A stretch of DNA of 64,000 nucleotides from Nocardiopsis endophytica (GCF_027706725.1 NZ_JAQFWQ010000015.1:1-64000); one strand, 5' to 3'. Positions 53,767-62,377 are shown, counted from the first letter of the stretch. Program-made: numbers and translations. The notes: a model not told the origin generated them from the letters alone.

Positions 53767-54259
53767 ACCCCCGCAGCCCCACCCCCGCGCGCCGCGCCTG
53801 GACCAGGCCATGGCGGCCCAAGCCGCCCGCATCCTCCCCGACACCGGGACCGACGAGGAGGCCGCCAAGACCCTGCGCACCCGCATGCGCCAGCTCCCCC
53901 TGCGGCTGCGCTCCACCGGCTTCGTCGCGGCCTTCGCCTTCATCCACTCCAAGTCCGGCGACGCCACCGCAGTGGCCCGCGCCTACCGGGACCTGCGCGA
54001 CCTGCTCATCCGCCGGATCGCCGAGGAGGAGCTGCTCGAAGGCCTCACGCCCCACACCACGCCCGCGGAGTTCCTGCGCGCGCTCAGCGAGGCCGATGCC
54101 ACCGCCTACGCCCGCATCACCACCGAGGCCGACATGCTCGCCGGGTGGCTGTCCCGCATCGCCGATGCCCGCTACCAGGCCGCCCGACCTGCCAACGCCA
54201 CCGGCACCGGCGGCGCCGGTGAAGGCGCCGAGGACGCCCCTTCCCGGGAGCAGGCATGA
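53759..54259 (+). CDS. cmr5: Cmr5 (small subunit)
   Basis: A 166-aa helical protein: LDQAMAAQAARIL, TRMRQLPLRLRSTGFVAAF and FLRALSEADATAYARITTEA match Cmr5. It forms the minor filament of the Cmr complex along the crRNA-target duplex. Overlaps cmr4 by 8 nt and cmr6 by 4 nt. Confidence 0.85.
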   Translation: MGEPPQPHPRAPRLDQAMAAQAARILPDTGTDEEAAKTLRTRMRQLPLRLRSTGFVAAFAFIHSKSGDATAVARAYRDLRDLLIRRIAEEELLEGLTPHTTPAEFLRALSEADATAYARITTEADMLAGWLSRIADARYQAARPANATGTGGAGEGAEDAPSREQA

Positions 54260-55299
54260 GCCCTTCCCGGCGCAACCACGGTCAGAACACGCACCCGCGT
54301 TTCACCCTCCTGGAGGTCGGCCGCTGGCCGGCCGCCGGTCCCGCCGGGCGCCTCATCGAGGCCCGAGTTCGGCTGGAACACCAGGTCACCGACGATAAGG
54401 GCAAGCGCCTCGCCCCGGCCAAGCCGGTCAAGGGGCGGCGCCCGCGGCGCAACGCCGGCTTCGAGCTCGCCGGGGAGCGGCTCCGGGGCGAAGCCAACGC
54501 CCTGATCCTTCTACGTCGCCTGGCCCTAGTGGGCGAGGCCACCGACAAGGCCCGCCCCGAGGAGCCCGCCCTCGAATGGGCCCAGGAGTTCCGGCTGGGC
54601 TATGACCCCGTCCGGGCCGAGGCGCTGCAGGCCCGCCGCGACCACCTGCTGCGGTGCCTGCGCGAGACCGGCAAGCACGTCCTGCGGCTGCGCCTGGCCA
54701 CCGAATGGCGGCTGGTCATCGGTCTCGGCGAACCCATGGCCGACCACGAGTTCGGACTGCACCTGCACGGCACCCACGGATGGCCGCTGCTGCGCGGCTC
54801 CGGCCTCAAAGGCGCCGCGGCCGCCTGGGCCCGCCACGTCGAAGCCCCGCCGGAGGAGTACCGCGCGGTCTTCGGCGACCCTCCGCCGACCGGCTCCCAG
54901 GACGAGACGGCCGAAAGCTCCGACGAGCCCGCCGACAGCGACGACCCAGGTGGGAGCCCGGCCCCGGGCGGGGTGCGCTTCCTCGACGCCCTGCCCGAAT
55001 GCGCCCCTGCCGACGGCCACGGACTGGTCGTGCACCGCGACGTCATCACCCCGCACCAGCAGCCCTACCGCACCCAGCGGGACGGCCCCCAGACTCCGCC
55101 CGGCGAGCACGAGGCACCCAACCCCCAGCCCTTCCTCTCCCTCAGCGGCGCCTTCACCGCTGACCTGGTCGGCGATGAACCGGAGGCCACCCGCAAGGCC
55201 GCCGACTGGCTCACCGCCGCCGCCACCGAACAGGGGCTGGGCGCGCGCACCGCAGCGGGCTACGGCTACACCACTGTCGACGAATCGGTCCTGCCATGA
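54256..55299 (+). CDS. cmr6: Cmr6 (Cas7-group RAMP)
   Basis: A 347-aa RAMP. WPLLRGSGLKGAAAAWARH is the family glycine-rich motif; FLDALPECAPADGHGLVVHR, DVITPHQQPY and the C-terminal LGARTAAGYGYTTV support Cmr6. It caps the 3' end of the backbone. A long acidic loop lies at about 215-240. ATGA junctions on both sides. Confidence 0.88.
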   Translation: MSPSRRNHGQNTHPRFTLLEVGRWPAAGPAGRLIEARVRLEHQVTDDKGKRLAPAKPVKGRRPRRNAGFELAGERLRGEANALILLRRLALVGEATDKARPEEPALEWAQEFRLGYDPVRAEALQARRDHLLRCLRETGKHVLRLRLATEWRLVIGLGEPMADHEFGLHLHGTHGWPLLRGSGLKGAAAAWARHVEAPPEEYRAVFGDPPPTGSQDETAESSDEPADSDDPGGSPAPGGVRFLDALPECAPADGHGLVVHRDVITPHQQPYRTQRDGPQTPPGEHEAPNPQPFLSLSGAFTADLVGDEPEATRKAADWLTAAATEQGLGARTAAGYGYTTVDESVLP

Positions 55300-56354
55300 T
55301 CCACATCCTTCCGGTCGGGCTCAGCCTGCGCGAAAACCTCGTCAAGGCCTGCGACGACCCCAGCCGCTGCGAACACCTGCTCCCCAGCAAAGACTTCGGG
55401 AGGGCCCGCGAAATCGTCGCCCCGAAGGAGGAAGACCCCAACAGCCTGAGGTCTCGGCTGTATCCGAACAGCGATGACAAGGAGCGGGCCCGCACCGAGG
55501 TCACCGCCGCTCTGAACGATCCTGCGGGCTCGGGGCTTGAAGACCAGATCAAACGCTTCTGTCCCGGTAAGTGGACCCAGCCCATCAGCGCCGAGATGAA
55601 CGCCATCACCCGCTTCGCTGCCGGTGGGCCCCGACGCCGCATCGGGTTCCGCATCAAACGCGTCACGAAACTGCAGCGCGGCGACACAGCGGTCCTGGCC
55701 GGCACCGACACCGCGGCCGGACTGCTCTCAGCCCTGTGGAACGCACTCGCCCTGGTCGACGGCGATGCGCGGCGGGTGGGACTGCTCGACGTGAGGAGCG
55801 GTGTCCTGACCGGTGCCCAGGACGCGGCGGCGCTCATCGCCCCCATCCCCGGCCTGGACGCGTCCTCGGCCGACGAATTCACCGCCTCCATGTTCCACCT
55901 CGGAGTCCTCGGCAGGCGGCTGATCCGCGAAGTGTGCGGAGCGGGCGGCGACTACGTCTTCCACCTCTCCGGCGGCTACAAGGCCGCCCTGCCCTACTTC
56001 ATCGGACTGGCTGAAGGCATGCGCGGCCTCATCGACATGCCCGGCGAAGAACACCCACTGGGACTGGTCTCCTCGGTGCAGGCCCACATCCTGCACGAAG
56101 AGACCGCCAGACAGATGATCCCCGTACCGCTGCGGCGCCTGGCCTGGCAGACGGTCAGGGACGAACTGGAAAACGTCGACAAGAAGAAGCCGCAAGTGCC
56201 CGGGCGTGGCCGTCCTATGCGGCCGGGCAAAGGGCACGGCACGCTGTACGGCTACGCCTACGAGAGCGCCACCGGCCGCCCCCAGGACGACCTGCACCTC
56301 ACCCCCTTCGGCGAGGGGCTGTACGAACTGATCGATGTGGTATCGAAGCGATGA
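55296..56354 (+). CDS. CARF-like Rossmann-fold CRISPR accessory protein
   Basis: A 352-aa protein between cmr6 and the membrane protein gene, with ATGA overlaps on both sides. Its start, ILPVGLSLRENL, resembles the first strand and loop of CARF proteins (VGxSLxxN), and FHLSGGYKAALPYFIGLAEG at 222-241 carries the SGGYKA motif (225-230) of CARF sensors and ring nucleases that bind cyclic oligoadenylate. No HEPN RxxxxH motif in a convincing context (RPGKGH near 309-314 looks accidental), no PD-(D/E)xK, no membrane segment. It may be a sensor acting on the next gene, or a ring nuclease. The C-terminal 100 residues are unassigned. Confidence 0.72.
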   Translation: MIHILPVGLSLRENLVKACDDPSRCEHLLPSKDFGRAREIVAPKEEDPNSLRSRLYPNSDDKERARTEVTAALNDPAGSGLEDQIKRFCPGKWTQPISAEMNAITRFAAGGPRRRIGFRIKRVTKLQRGDTAVLAGTDTAAGLLSALWNALALVDGDARRVGLLDVRSGVLTGAQDAAALIAPIPGLDASSADEFTASMFHLGVLGRRLIREVCGAGGDYVFHLSGGYKAALPYFIGLAEGMRGLIDMPGEEHPLGLVSSVQAHILHEETARQMIPVPLRRLAWQTVRDELENVDKKKPQVPGRGRPMRPGKGHGTLYGYAYESATGRPQDDLHLTPFGEGLYELIDVVSKR

Positions 56355-57937
56355 CGCCCCCCGCCCCCGACGGTGCCGCCCCTCTGCCTCCGGTGCTGGA
56401 GCCCCTGCTCGAACGCCTGACCGGCGGCATCGGCGACCACCTGCGCACCTACGCCGGCTCTCAGGCCCGGACCGGGGCCTGGGACGGGCTCGAACCCCAC
56501 CTGTACCGCCTGTGGGGCCTGCCCGTTCCCGCCCCGCCGCGCGCCAGGGGGCGGGCGCAGCTGCCCCGCCTGCGGCGGCCCGCCAAGGACGAAGCGCCAG
56601 CGCCACGCTCACCAGAGGAGATGGAGCGGGCCATTGCCGCCTTCACCGCCCACTTGGCCGCGCCGGCCACCGCGGCCACCTCCCAGATCGAGGCCCTGGC
56701 CCTTGACCCCGGAACGCTGCTGCACCGCGCCCAAGCGGCGGGCCCCGCCCCCGAACCCTTCACCGTCCACCAGCGGGCCTGCCTGGCGGCCGAGGCCCTC
56801 TGGCGCCACCTGACCACCGCCACCGGCGAGCGCGCCCGGCTGCTTCCTGCGGCCGCCCGTACCCGCTTCCTGCTGCTCAGCGAACCCCTGCGCCACCGCG
56901 GTGCCGCCCCGGCCTCGGTGTGGACTCCCACCGTCGTCGACAGGGAAGGCGGCGACATCTACGGCCCGGTCGGACACATCTTCGGCGCCGACCAGTGGCA
57001 CCTGTTCCTCGAACGCGCCCGCCAGTCCCGCCGCGACTGGTTCCGCGTGCTCTCGGCCCGCCAGGACCACCCGATCCTGGCCCAACCCCCGCCCTCGGCC
57101 CTGGAGAGCGAACTCGACCTGCTCACCAGGACCTCCCTCCGCTTCCCGGCGGCCCGTCTGGTGATGTCCGATGTTCCGCTCTCCGACGCCGACCTCGGCG
57201 ACGGCGAAGACGAAGCCCTCATCTGGGACGTCACCCAGCACCACCTCCTGCCCCGCTTCCGCCTGGGGCGCGTGGCCGCCCTGGCCGACCCGTTCTCCAC
57301 CGCCCTGGGCTTCGTAGGCGCCGGGCTCGTCGTGGCGTGCGCCGCGGCCGCTCTGAGGCTGGTCCTGGACCACGGCTTCGCCCTGGCGGCCGCCTTGGCC
57401 GCTGCCACCTACCTGGGGATCGGAGGGGGCACCCTGTTGTGGGGCCGCATCTGGGCCGCCCAGTGGCTGCTGCGCCTTCCCGCGGCTTCCGCGCTCGGAC
57501 TGACCGTGCTCATCGCACTGCCCGACTGGTGGCAGCGCACCCGCCTGGAGCTCCTGCCCCCGTCGGATGCCGTGCAGGCCGCCGCGCTGCTGCTCGCGAT
57601 CGCCTACGGCTACCTCGTGGTGGAGGCCCGCACCCACGGACTCGCCCGCGGTGCCGCCCTCGTCCGCGCCCTGGGCGTAGCCGCAGTGGGCTGGGTCCAC
57701 GCAGGGCTGGTCAGCCTCATGGGCCTCGTGGTGCTGGCACCGGCCTTCGGTGAGCAGGGCGGCGGACCCCGACCGCCGACCCTGGGCGGCCAGTCCGCCG
57801 CAGACCCCCTTGCCGCCCTCGTTCTGGCCTCGGCCTGGTGCCTGACGGTCGGCGTGCTCTCCCAGATCCTGTGGGAGGACCGCTCCATCACCGCCCCGCT
57901 GGCCCACCTGGAGTGGCGTTCCACCCCCCACCCCTGA
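56351..57937 (+). CDS. Type III CRISPR-associated membrane protein, novel family
   Basis: A 528-aa protein unknown to me. Residues 1-310 are soluble, Ala/Pro/Arg-rich, with a central part GGDIYGPVGHIFGADQWHLF, ending in an acidic stretch (LSDADLGDGEDEAL) and WDVTQHHLLPRF. Residues of about 316-508 contain about six hydrophobic segments (316-338, 342-364, 376-394, 406-426, 436-464, 486-508). No nuclease motif seen. ATGA overlap with the CARF-like gene and 21 nt before cmr1, so it lies inside the Cmr operon. By analogy with other type III membrane effectors it could depolarise or permeabilise the membrane on activation (inference). Confidence 0.75.
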   Translation: MTPPAPDGAAPLPPVLEPLLERLTGGIGDHLRTYAGSQARTGAWDGLEPHLYRLWGLPVPAPPRARGRAQLPRLRRPAKDEAPAPRSPEEMERAIAAFTAHLAAPATAATSQIEALALDPGTLLHRAQAAGPAPEPFTVHQRACLAAEALWRHLTTATGERARLLPAAARTRFLLLSEPLRHRGAAPASVWTPTVVDREGGDIYGPVGHIFGADQWHLFLERARQSRRDWFRVLSARQDHPILAQPPPSALESELDLLTRTSLRFPAARLVMSDVPLSDADLGDGEDEALIWDVTQHHLLPRFRLGRVAALADPFSTALGFVGAGLVVACAAAALRLVLDHGFALAAALAAATYLGIGGGTLLWGRIWAAQWLLRLPAASALGLTVLIALPDWWQRTRLELLPPSDAVQAAALLLAIAYGYLVVEARTHGLARGAALVRALGVAAVGWVHAGLVSLMGLVVLAPAFGEQGGGPRPPTLGGQSAADPLAALVLASAWCLTVGVLSQILWEDRSITAPLAHLEWRSTPHP

Positions 57938-57958
57938 GACGGAAACGGAGCGGAACCC

Positions 57959-59170
57959 GTGCACTGGATCACCCTGCGCATGCGGGTGCGCACCCCGGTC
58001 TTCAACGGCGATGACGGCGCCGGGCTGCGCCCGGCGTCCCTGCGCGGCCCCATGGCCTTCTGGTTCCGCGCACTGGCGGGCACGGTGGCCGGACCCGACG
58101 TGGACACCCTGCGCCGCATGGAAGAGGCCGTGTTCGGCGCGATGGGCGCCCCCTCACCCATCGCGGTGCGCCTGCCCCGGCCCGTGCCCGTCGAATGGGA
58201 GGAGAGGCCTGAATGGCTCAAATACGGCGATAAAGATTCCGGACTGGGTTATCTCCTCGGCCAGGGCATGGGGTCCATCGTCGCCAAGCATTATCGCCTT
58301 ACACGCCCCTACGCGACACCGGAACGGGCGGGCCTGTTCCCCCTGCGCATCGGTCTGTCCGGGAATCCTGCCGTCGACGCCCTTGCCCTGGCCAGCCTGT
58401 GGCTGCTGTGCGCCTACGGCGGGGTCGGTGCCCGCGTGCGCCGCGGCTTCGGCGGCCTGTCCATCGAAGGGGTCGGCGACGGCGTCGAGCACTTGGAGGA
58501 AACCCCCTGGACCGCGGAGACCCTGCGCAGCCCCGGCCTGGACCACTACAGCGGCCTCACGAGGCTGTGGACCGACACCCCTGAACTGCGCGAATGCGCC
58601 GCCTACCTGCCCAAGCTGGTCGACCTTCAGAAACCGGGGGTCTTCGCGCGCCCCTGGGAGGAGGACGAGGTGCCGACGTACCCTGTGCTGAGCCGGGCGC
58701 GCACCTGCGCCGGACTCAGCGCCGCCTCCGATCGCACGTGGGAGGGCCTGCTCTCGCACACCGGCAACTGCTTCTCCCGCTTCCGCTCCGCAGCCGCCGC
58801 AACACCGGCCACCGTGCACACCAGCCCACAAGAGAAACAAGCGGACGGCGATGACGCTTCCGGGGCCGCACCGCCGACTCACCCGCTGTTCCCGCTGGGC
58901 GCGCTCGGGCTGCCCGTGGTCTACGCCAACGGCAGCCGGGTCGGTGAGCGTCGCGCGTCCCCGCTGTGGCTGCGCCCCGTGGCCGAGTCGGGCGGCCAGT
59001 GGCGCCTGTTCTCCTTCGCCTTCCACGACCGCTTCCTGCCCGGCGACTCCCCGGTCGTTCCGACCCATAAGCGCCGGGGACCGGTCGTGGTCCGTGATCA
59101 CGACGTGGTGGAGCTGAGTCGGCGATGGGTGGAGACGATGAGGAAGGAGGCCGATCCGCAGTGGCAGTAG
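57959..59170 (+). CDS. cmr1: Cmr1 (Cas7-group RAMP)
   Basis: A 403-aa protein. The N-terminus RTPVFNGDDGAGLRPASLRG followed by PMAFWFRALAG is the Cmr1 hallmark; GGVGARVRRGFGGLSI is the family glycine-rich loop. Normally the first gene of cmr operons; here it is last, after the membrane protein. GTG 57959 after AACGGAG. Confidence 0.88.
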   Translation: MHWITLRMRVRTPVFNGDDGAGLRPASLRGPMAFWFRALAGTVAGPDVDTLRRMEEAVFGAMGAPSPIAVRLPRPVPVEWEERPEWLKYGDKDSGLGYLLGQGMGSIVAKHYRLTRPYATPERAGLFPLRIGLSGNPAVDALALASLWLLCAYGGVGARVRRGFGGLSIEGVGDGVEHLEETPWTAETLRSPGLDHYSGLTRLWTDTPELRECAAYLPKLVDLQKPGVFARPWEEDEVPTYPVLSRARTCAGLSAASDRTWEGLLSHTGNCFSRFRSAAAATPATVHTSPQEKQADGDDASGAAPPTHPLFPLGALGLPVVYANGSRVGERRASPLWLRPVAESGGQWRLFSFAFHDRFLPGDSPVVPTHKRRGPVVVRDHDVVELSRRWVETMRKEADPQWQ

Positions 59171-59379
59171 TCCGCGCGCCCGGGACGAGGGCGGGCCAGG
59201 GGCCGGTGGGCCTGCTGTCTTCAGGGGAGGGCGGCACCGGGCTGCAGCGCGGGCGTGTACAGGGGCACCCGCCGGGGCGCTGGAACGGAGGTTCGCGTGC
59301 AGCGTGTTTCCGCTGGTCCAGGCACCGCACCGGCAGTCTGTGGTGCGCATCACGCAGGTTCGAGGGCCTGGTCGAGAGA

Positions 59380-59434
59380 TCGCGTGCAATCGGGCATCGT
59401 CAGCGCAGGTCAGGTGCCGTAGAATCCGGCAAGA
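59380..59434 (+). promoter_or_regulatory. Leader of array B
   Basis: Nearly identical to the array C leader: CGTGCAATCGGRCATCGTC, then GCAGGTCAGGTGCCGTAGAA and TCCGGCAAGA directly before the first repeat. Confidence 0.78.
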
Positions 59435-59618
59435 GGTTCGAAGGACGTCAAAGCCCGAAGGGCATAAGAACCCGACTGCGCCCGCGACGCCGGTGAAAAT
59501 CGCCGGGTTCGAAGGACGTCAAAGCCCGAAGGGCATAAGAACAGTTCCCGAACAGCCTGGCTTTTCGCAGTCGAGGTTATTGGTCCGAAGGACGTCAAAA
59601 CCCGAAGGGCGGCAATCC
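59435..59618 (+). CRISPR. Type III mini-array B, three repeats
   Basis: 37-bp repeats at 59435-59471 and 59506-59542 and a degenerate terminal one at 59582-59618 (AACCCGAAGGGC and then GGCAAT instead of ATAAGA). Spacers of 34 and 39 nt. Same repeat as arrays A and C. The last repeat ends 34 nt before the RT-cas1 start. Confidence 0.93.
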
Positions 59619-59652
59619 TCAAATGTAGAAGAACTTCAAACGGGGAGTTCCA

Positions 59653-61539
59653 ATGGGAACCCTGCTCCACCGAGTTGCTTCCGAGGAGTCACTGTCCGCT
59701 GCCTGGCATGAGGTACGCGAAAACGACCTCGACGACGGTGTGAAGAGCGCGGCCGTCCAGGAATTCGAGAAGGGGGCCCTGCGGCGCCTCCTGGAAATCA
59801 GCGAGCAGCTACGCGAGGGAACCTACGCCCCCGAGCCCGTGACCGCCTTCGACGTCCCCAAACCCTCCGGCGACGCGCGGCTGCTGGGCATCGGGACGGT
59901 CGGCGACCGTGTCGTGGAGCGTGCCGTGCTCGCGGTCATCGAACCCTGCATCGACCCGGTCCTGCTCCCGTGGAGCTTCGCCTACCGCAAGGGGCTGGGT
60001 GTCCCCGACGCGGTACAGGCACTGACCGAGGCCCGTGAGAGCGGCAGTACGTGGGTGCTGCGCGCCGGCTTCGCCGACTGCTTCGAGACCATCCCCCGAT
60101 GGCCGGTCATCACCCGCCTGCGCGAACTGGTGCCCGATGCCGAGCTGTGCCTGCTGGTCCAGCACCTCATTCAGCGCAAGGCCCGCGGGCCCGGCGCCCA
60201 CCGGCTGCGCCCGGGCAGCGGACGGGGCCTGCACCAGGGCAGCGCATTATCCCCGTTGCTGAGCAACCTCTACCTGGACTCCTTCGACCGCACCCTGCTC
60301 CAGCACGGCCGCCAGGTCCTGCGCTACGGCGACGACTTCGCCATTCCCTCCGGGTCCCGCCAAGCCGCCGAGCAGGCGCTGGCCCAGGCCACCGAGGCCG
60401 CCCGCGAGTGGGGCCTGGAACTCAACACGGCCAAATCGCAGATCGTCTCCTTCGACGAAGGCGTGCGCTTCCTGGGACGCACCGTGGGCGGCCACAGCAA
60501 GGCCCGTCCCGGTGAGCGGGCCAGCCCCCTGGAGGCCACCATGTACGTCACCCGGCCCGGGGCGCTGGTGCGCAGCCGGGGCGACCGGGTCCGGGTGGAA
60601 CACAACGACACCACCCTCATGTCGGTCAACCTCAAGCGGGTGCGCCAGGTGGTGGGCATCGGGCGGGTCGGATTCAGCACCCCGTTCCTGCACCGGGCCC
60701 TACGCCAAGGCGTCGAACTCGTCCTCCTGGACGATCTCGGCCGCTTCCAGGGGCGCCTGTCGGCGGCCCTGGGCGGAGACGTCCATGTGCGCGCTGCCCA
60801 GTACGAGGCCGCGCTGGACGGCGCCCGCGCATTGGAGCTGGCACGCGTGTTCGTGGCCGGGAAGATCGCCAACCTGCGCACCGGGCTGCTGCGCGCATCA
60901 CGCCAACGCGGCGCCCGGCCCCTCGATATCGCACCTGCGGCCGAACACCTCGCGCACGCCCGGTCCACGGCGCTGGAGGCGCCGGGGATGAACGAACTTC
61001 TGGGGACCGAGGGCGCGGCCGCACGCGAGTACTTCGGCCTCCTGGGGCGGTTGCTGCCCGCCGAATGGGGGTTCACCCACCGGCGGCGGCGCCCGCCGCC
61101 CGACCCCGTCAACGCGATGCTGTCCCTGGGGTACACACTGCTGCTCAACGACGCGGTGGTGGCCTGCCATATCGCCGGCCTGGACCCCGAGGGCGGGTTC
61201 CTGCACACCCTGCGCCGCGGCCGCGCCAGCCTCGCCCTGGACCTGATCGAGGAGTTCCGCCCGCTGATCGTCGATGCCGTCGTCGCCCGCCTGCTGCTGG
61301 GCGCCAGGCTGACGCCCGCCGACTTCGACACCCCGCAGGCCGAGCGCGGCTGCCGTATGAAACCCGATGCGTTGAAGACCTTCCTGGCCGCCTACGAGAC
61401 ACGCATGCTCACCCTCGCGCGCCATCCCGGACTGGGGCGGCGGGTGTCTTACCGGACGGCGCTGGTGGCTCAGGCCCGGATGCCGGCCGCCGTCATCGCC
61501 GGCGAAGAGCAGGCCTACCGTCCGCTGGCGTGGCGGTGA
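59653..61539 (+). CDS. cas1: Reverse transcriptase-Cas1 fusion
   Basis: A 628-aa fusion. Residues of about 55-290 are a group II intron-like RT domain (GDRVVERAVLAVIEPCIDP, GLHQGSALSPLLSNLYLDS, RYGDDFAI with D227/D228). Motif A reads VLRAGFADCFETI, so Gly139 stands where RTs of this group have the catalytic Asp. Residues of about 295-628 are Cas1 with E453 (GTEGAAAREYF), H518 (GGFLHTL) and D530 (LALDLIEEFRP), the full metal-binding set. It should integrate spacers; RNA-derived acquisition depends on whether the RT works. ATG 59653 after GGGGAG. Cas2 follows after 7 nt. Confidence 0.93.
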   Translation: MGTLLHRVASEESLSAAWHEVRENDLDDGVKSAAVQEFEKGALRRLLEISEQLREGTYAPEPVTAFDVPKPSGDARLLGIGTVGDRVVERAVLAVIEPCIDPVLLPWSFAYRKGLGVPDAVQALTEARESGSTWVLRAGFADCFETIPRWPVITRLRELVPDAELCLLVQHLIQRKARGPGAHRLRPGSGRGLHQGSALSPLLSNLYLDSFDRTLLQHGRQVLRYGDDFAIPSGSRQAAEQALAQATEAAREWGLELNTAKSQIVSFDEGVRFLGRTVGGHSKARPGERASPLEATMYVTRPGALVRSRGDRVRVEHNDTTLMSVNLKRVRQVVGIGRVGFSTPFLHRALRQGVELVLLDDLGRFQGRLSAALGGDVHVRAAQYEAALDGARALELARVFVAGKIANLRTGLLRASRQRGARPLDIAPAAEHLAHARSTALEAPGMNELLGTEGAAAREYFGLLGRLLPAEWGFTHRRRRPPPDPVNAMLSLGYTLLLNDAVVACHIAGLDPEGGFLHTLRRGRASLALDLIEEFRPLIVDAVVARLLLGARLTPADFDTPQAERGCRMKPDALKTFLAAYETRMLTLARHPGLGRRVSYRTALVAQARMPAAVIAGEEQAYRPLAWR

Positions 61540-61546
61540 GGCGCAG

Positions 61547-61849
61547 ATGGGGACGCACCCGCACCGGCGCCGCTTCTACCTGGTCTGCTACGACATCGCT
61601 GATGACGACCGCCGCGAAGAGGTCTCCGACCTGCTGTCGGGCTATGGCCCGCGCGTGCAGTACAGCGTGTTCGAGGCCGCGGTGACCGGGCCGGAGGCCT
61701 ACGAAGAACTCACCCGGGGCCTGCGCGGGCTGATCGAGCAGGACGAGGACCAGGTCCGCATCTACCCGCTGCGGGTTCCCGACCTGGACAAGGTCACCGG
61801 TCTGGGCAACAGGCGGCTGGAGGAGCGCGATGACTTCTGGATCTTGTGA
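61547..61849 (+). CDS. cas2: Cas2 spacer-acquisition protein
   Basis: A 100-aa ferredoxin-fold protein: FYLVCYDIADDDRREEVSDL with the conserved Asp at 16, VQYSVFEAAVTGPEAYEEL and a C-terminal ERDDFWIL. It bridges Cas1 dimers in the integrase. ATG 61547. Directly followed by the leader of array C. Confidence 0.93.
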   Translation: MGTHPHRRRFYLVCYDIADDDRREEVSDLLSGYGPRVQYSVFEAAVTGPEAYEELTRGLRGLIEQDEDQVRIYPLRVPDLDKVTGLGNRRLEERDDFWIL

Positions 61850-61879
61850 GCGGCTGTGTACAGCCATGCATGAGGATCG

Positions 61880-62035
61880 GTCGAAGAGCATGATCGCGTG
61901 CATGGCGTCGTCGCAGCTCAAGGAGTCGTTTCGCCGCAATATGGCGTGCGCCACCATGGCTGTTGGCGCCGGTCGGGCGGTGCCGTGCAATCGGACATCG
62001 TCGACGCAGGTCAGGTGCCGTAGAATCCGGCAAGA
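61880..62035 (+). promoter_or_regulatory. Leader of array C
   Basis: CGTGCAATCGGACATCGTC, GCAGGTCAGGTGCCGTAGAA and TCCGGCAAGA match array B almost exactly and array A closely. Further upstream ATCGCGTGCATGGCG and TCGCAGCTCAAG match the array A leader, so conservation extends over about 150 nt. Confidence 0.78.
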
Positions 62036-62143
62036 GGTTCGAAGGACGTCAAAGCCCGAAGGGCATAAGAACGACGGAGTGTCTGATTACTACCACGGCA
62101 TGTTTTGGTCCGAAGGACGTCAAAGCCCGAAGAGTGGAGGTTG
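62036..62143 (+). CRISPR. Type III mini-array C, two repeats
   Basis: One intact 37-bp repeat at 62036-62072 and a degenerate terminal repeat at 62107-62143 (GTGGAGG end), separated by a single 34-nt spacer. Orientation as array B. Confidence 0.9.
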
Positions 62144-62377
62144 TTTGCGTGGGAACGTGGATTGAGGGGACGGGGCTGCCCAGGGTGTCGTCAGGCGGTC
62201 GACAGGCCGTGTAGTGCGCGCATTGGACGTTGAAACCTATCGCCCTGGCCGTACCGCTTCCCGGTGATAGGTCGGCGTGCTTGAGGAGGGCGGAAGGGGC
62301 GCACGCCGGGGGAGGAGATCATGCCGTGAAGCTAGGAGAGTGACTTCTCGGCACACCAGAAGTTTGCTCGTGTTTGC
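62144..62377. other. Intergenic region after array C
   Basis: 234 bp between array C and the transposase remnant. No gene recognised. Confidence 0.4.
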
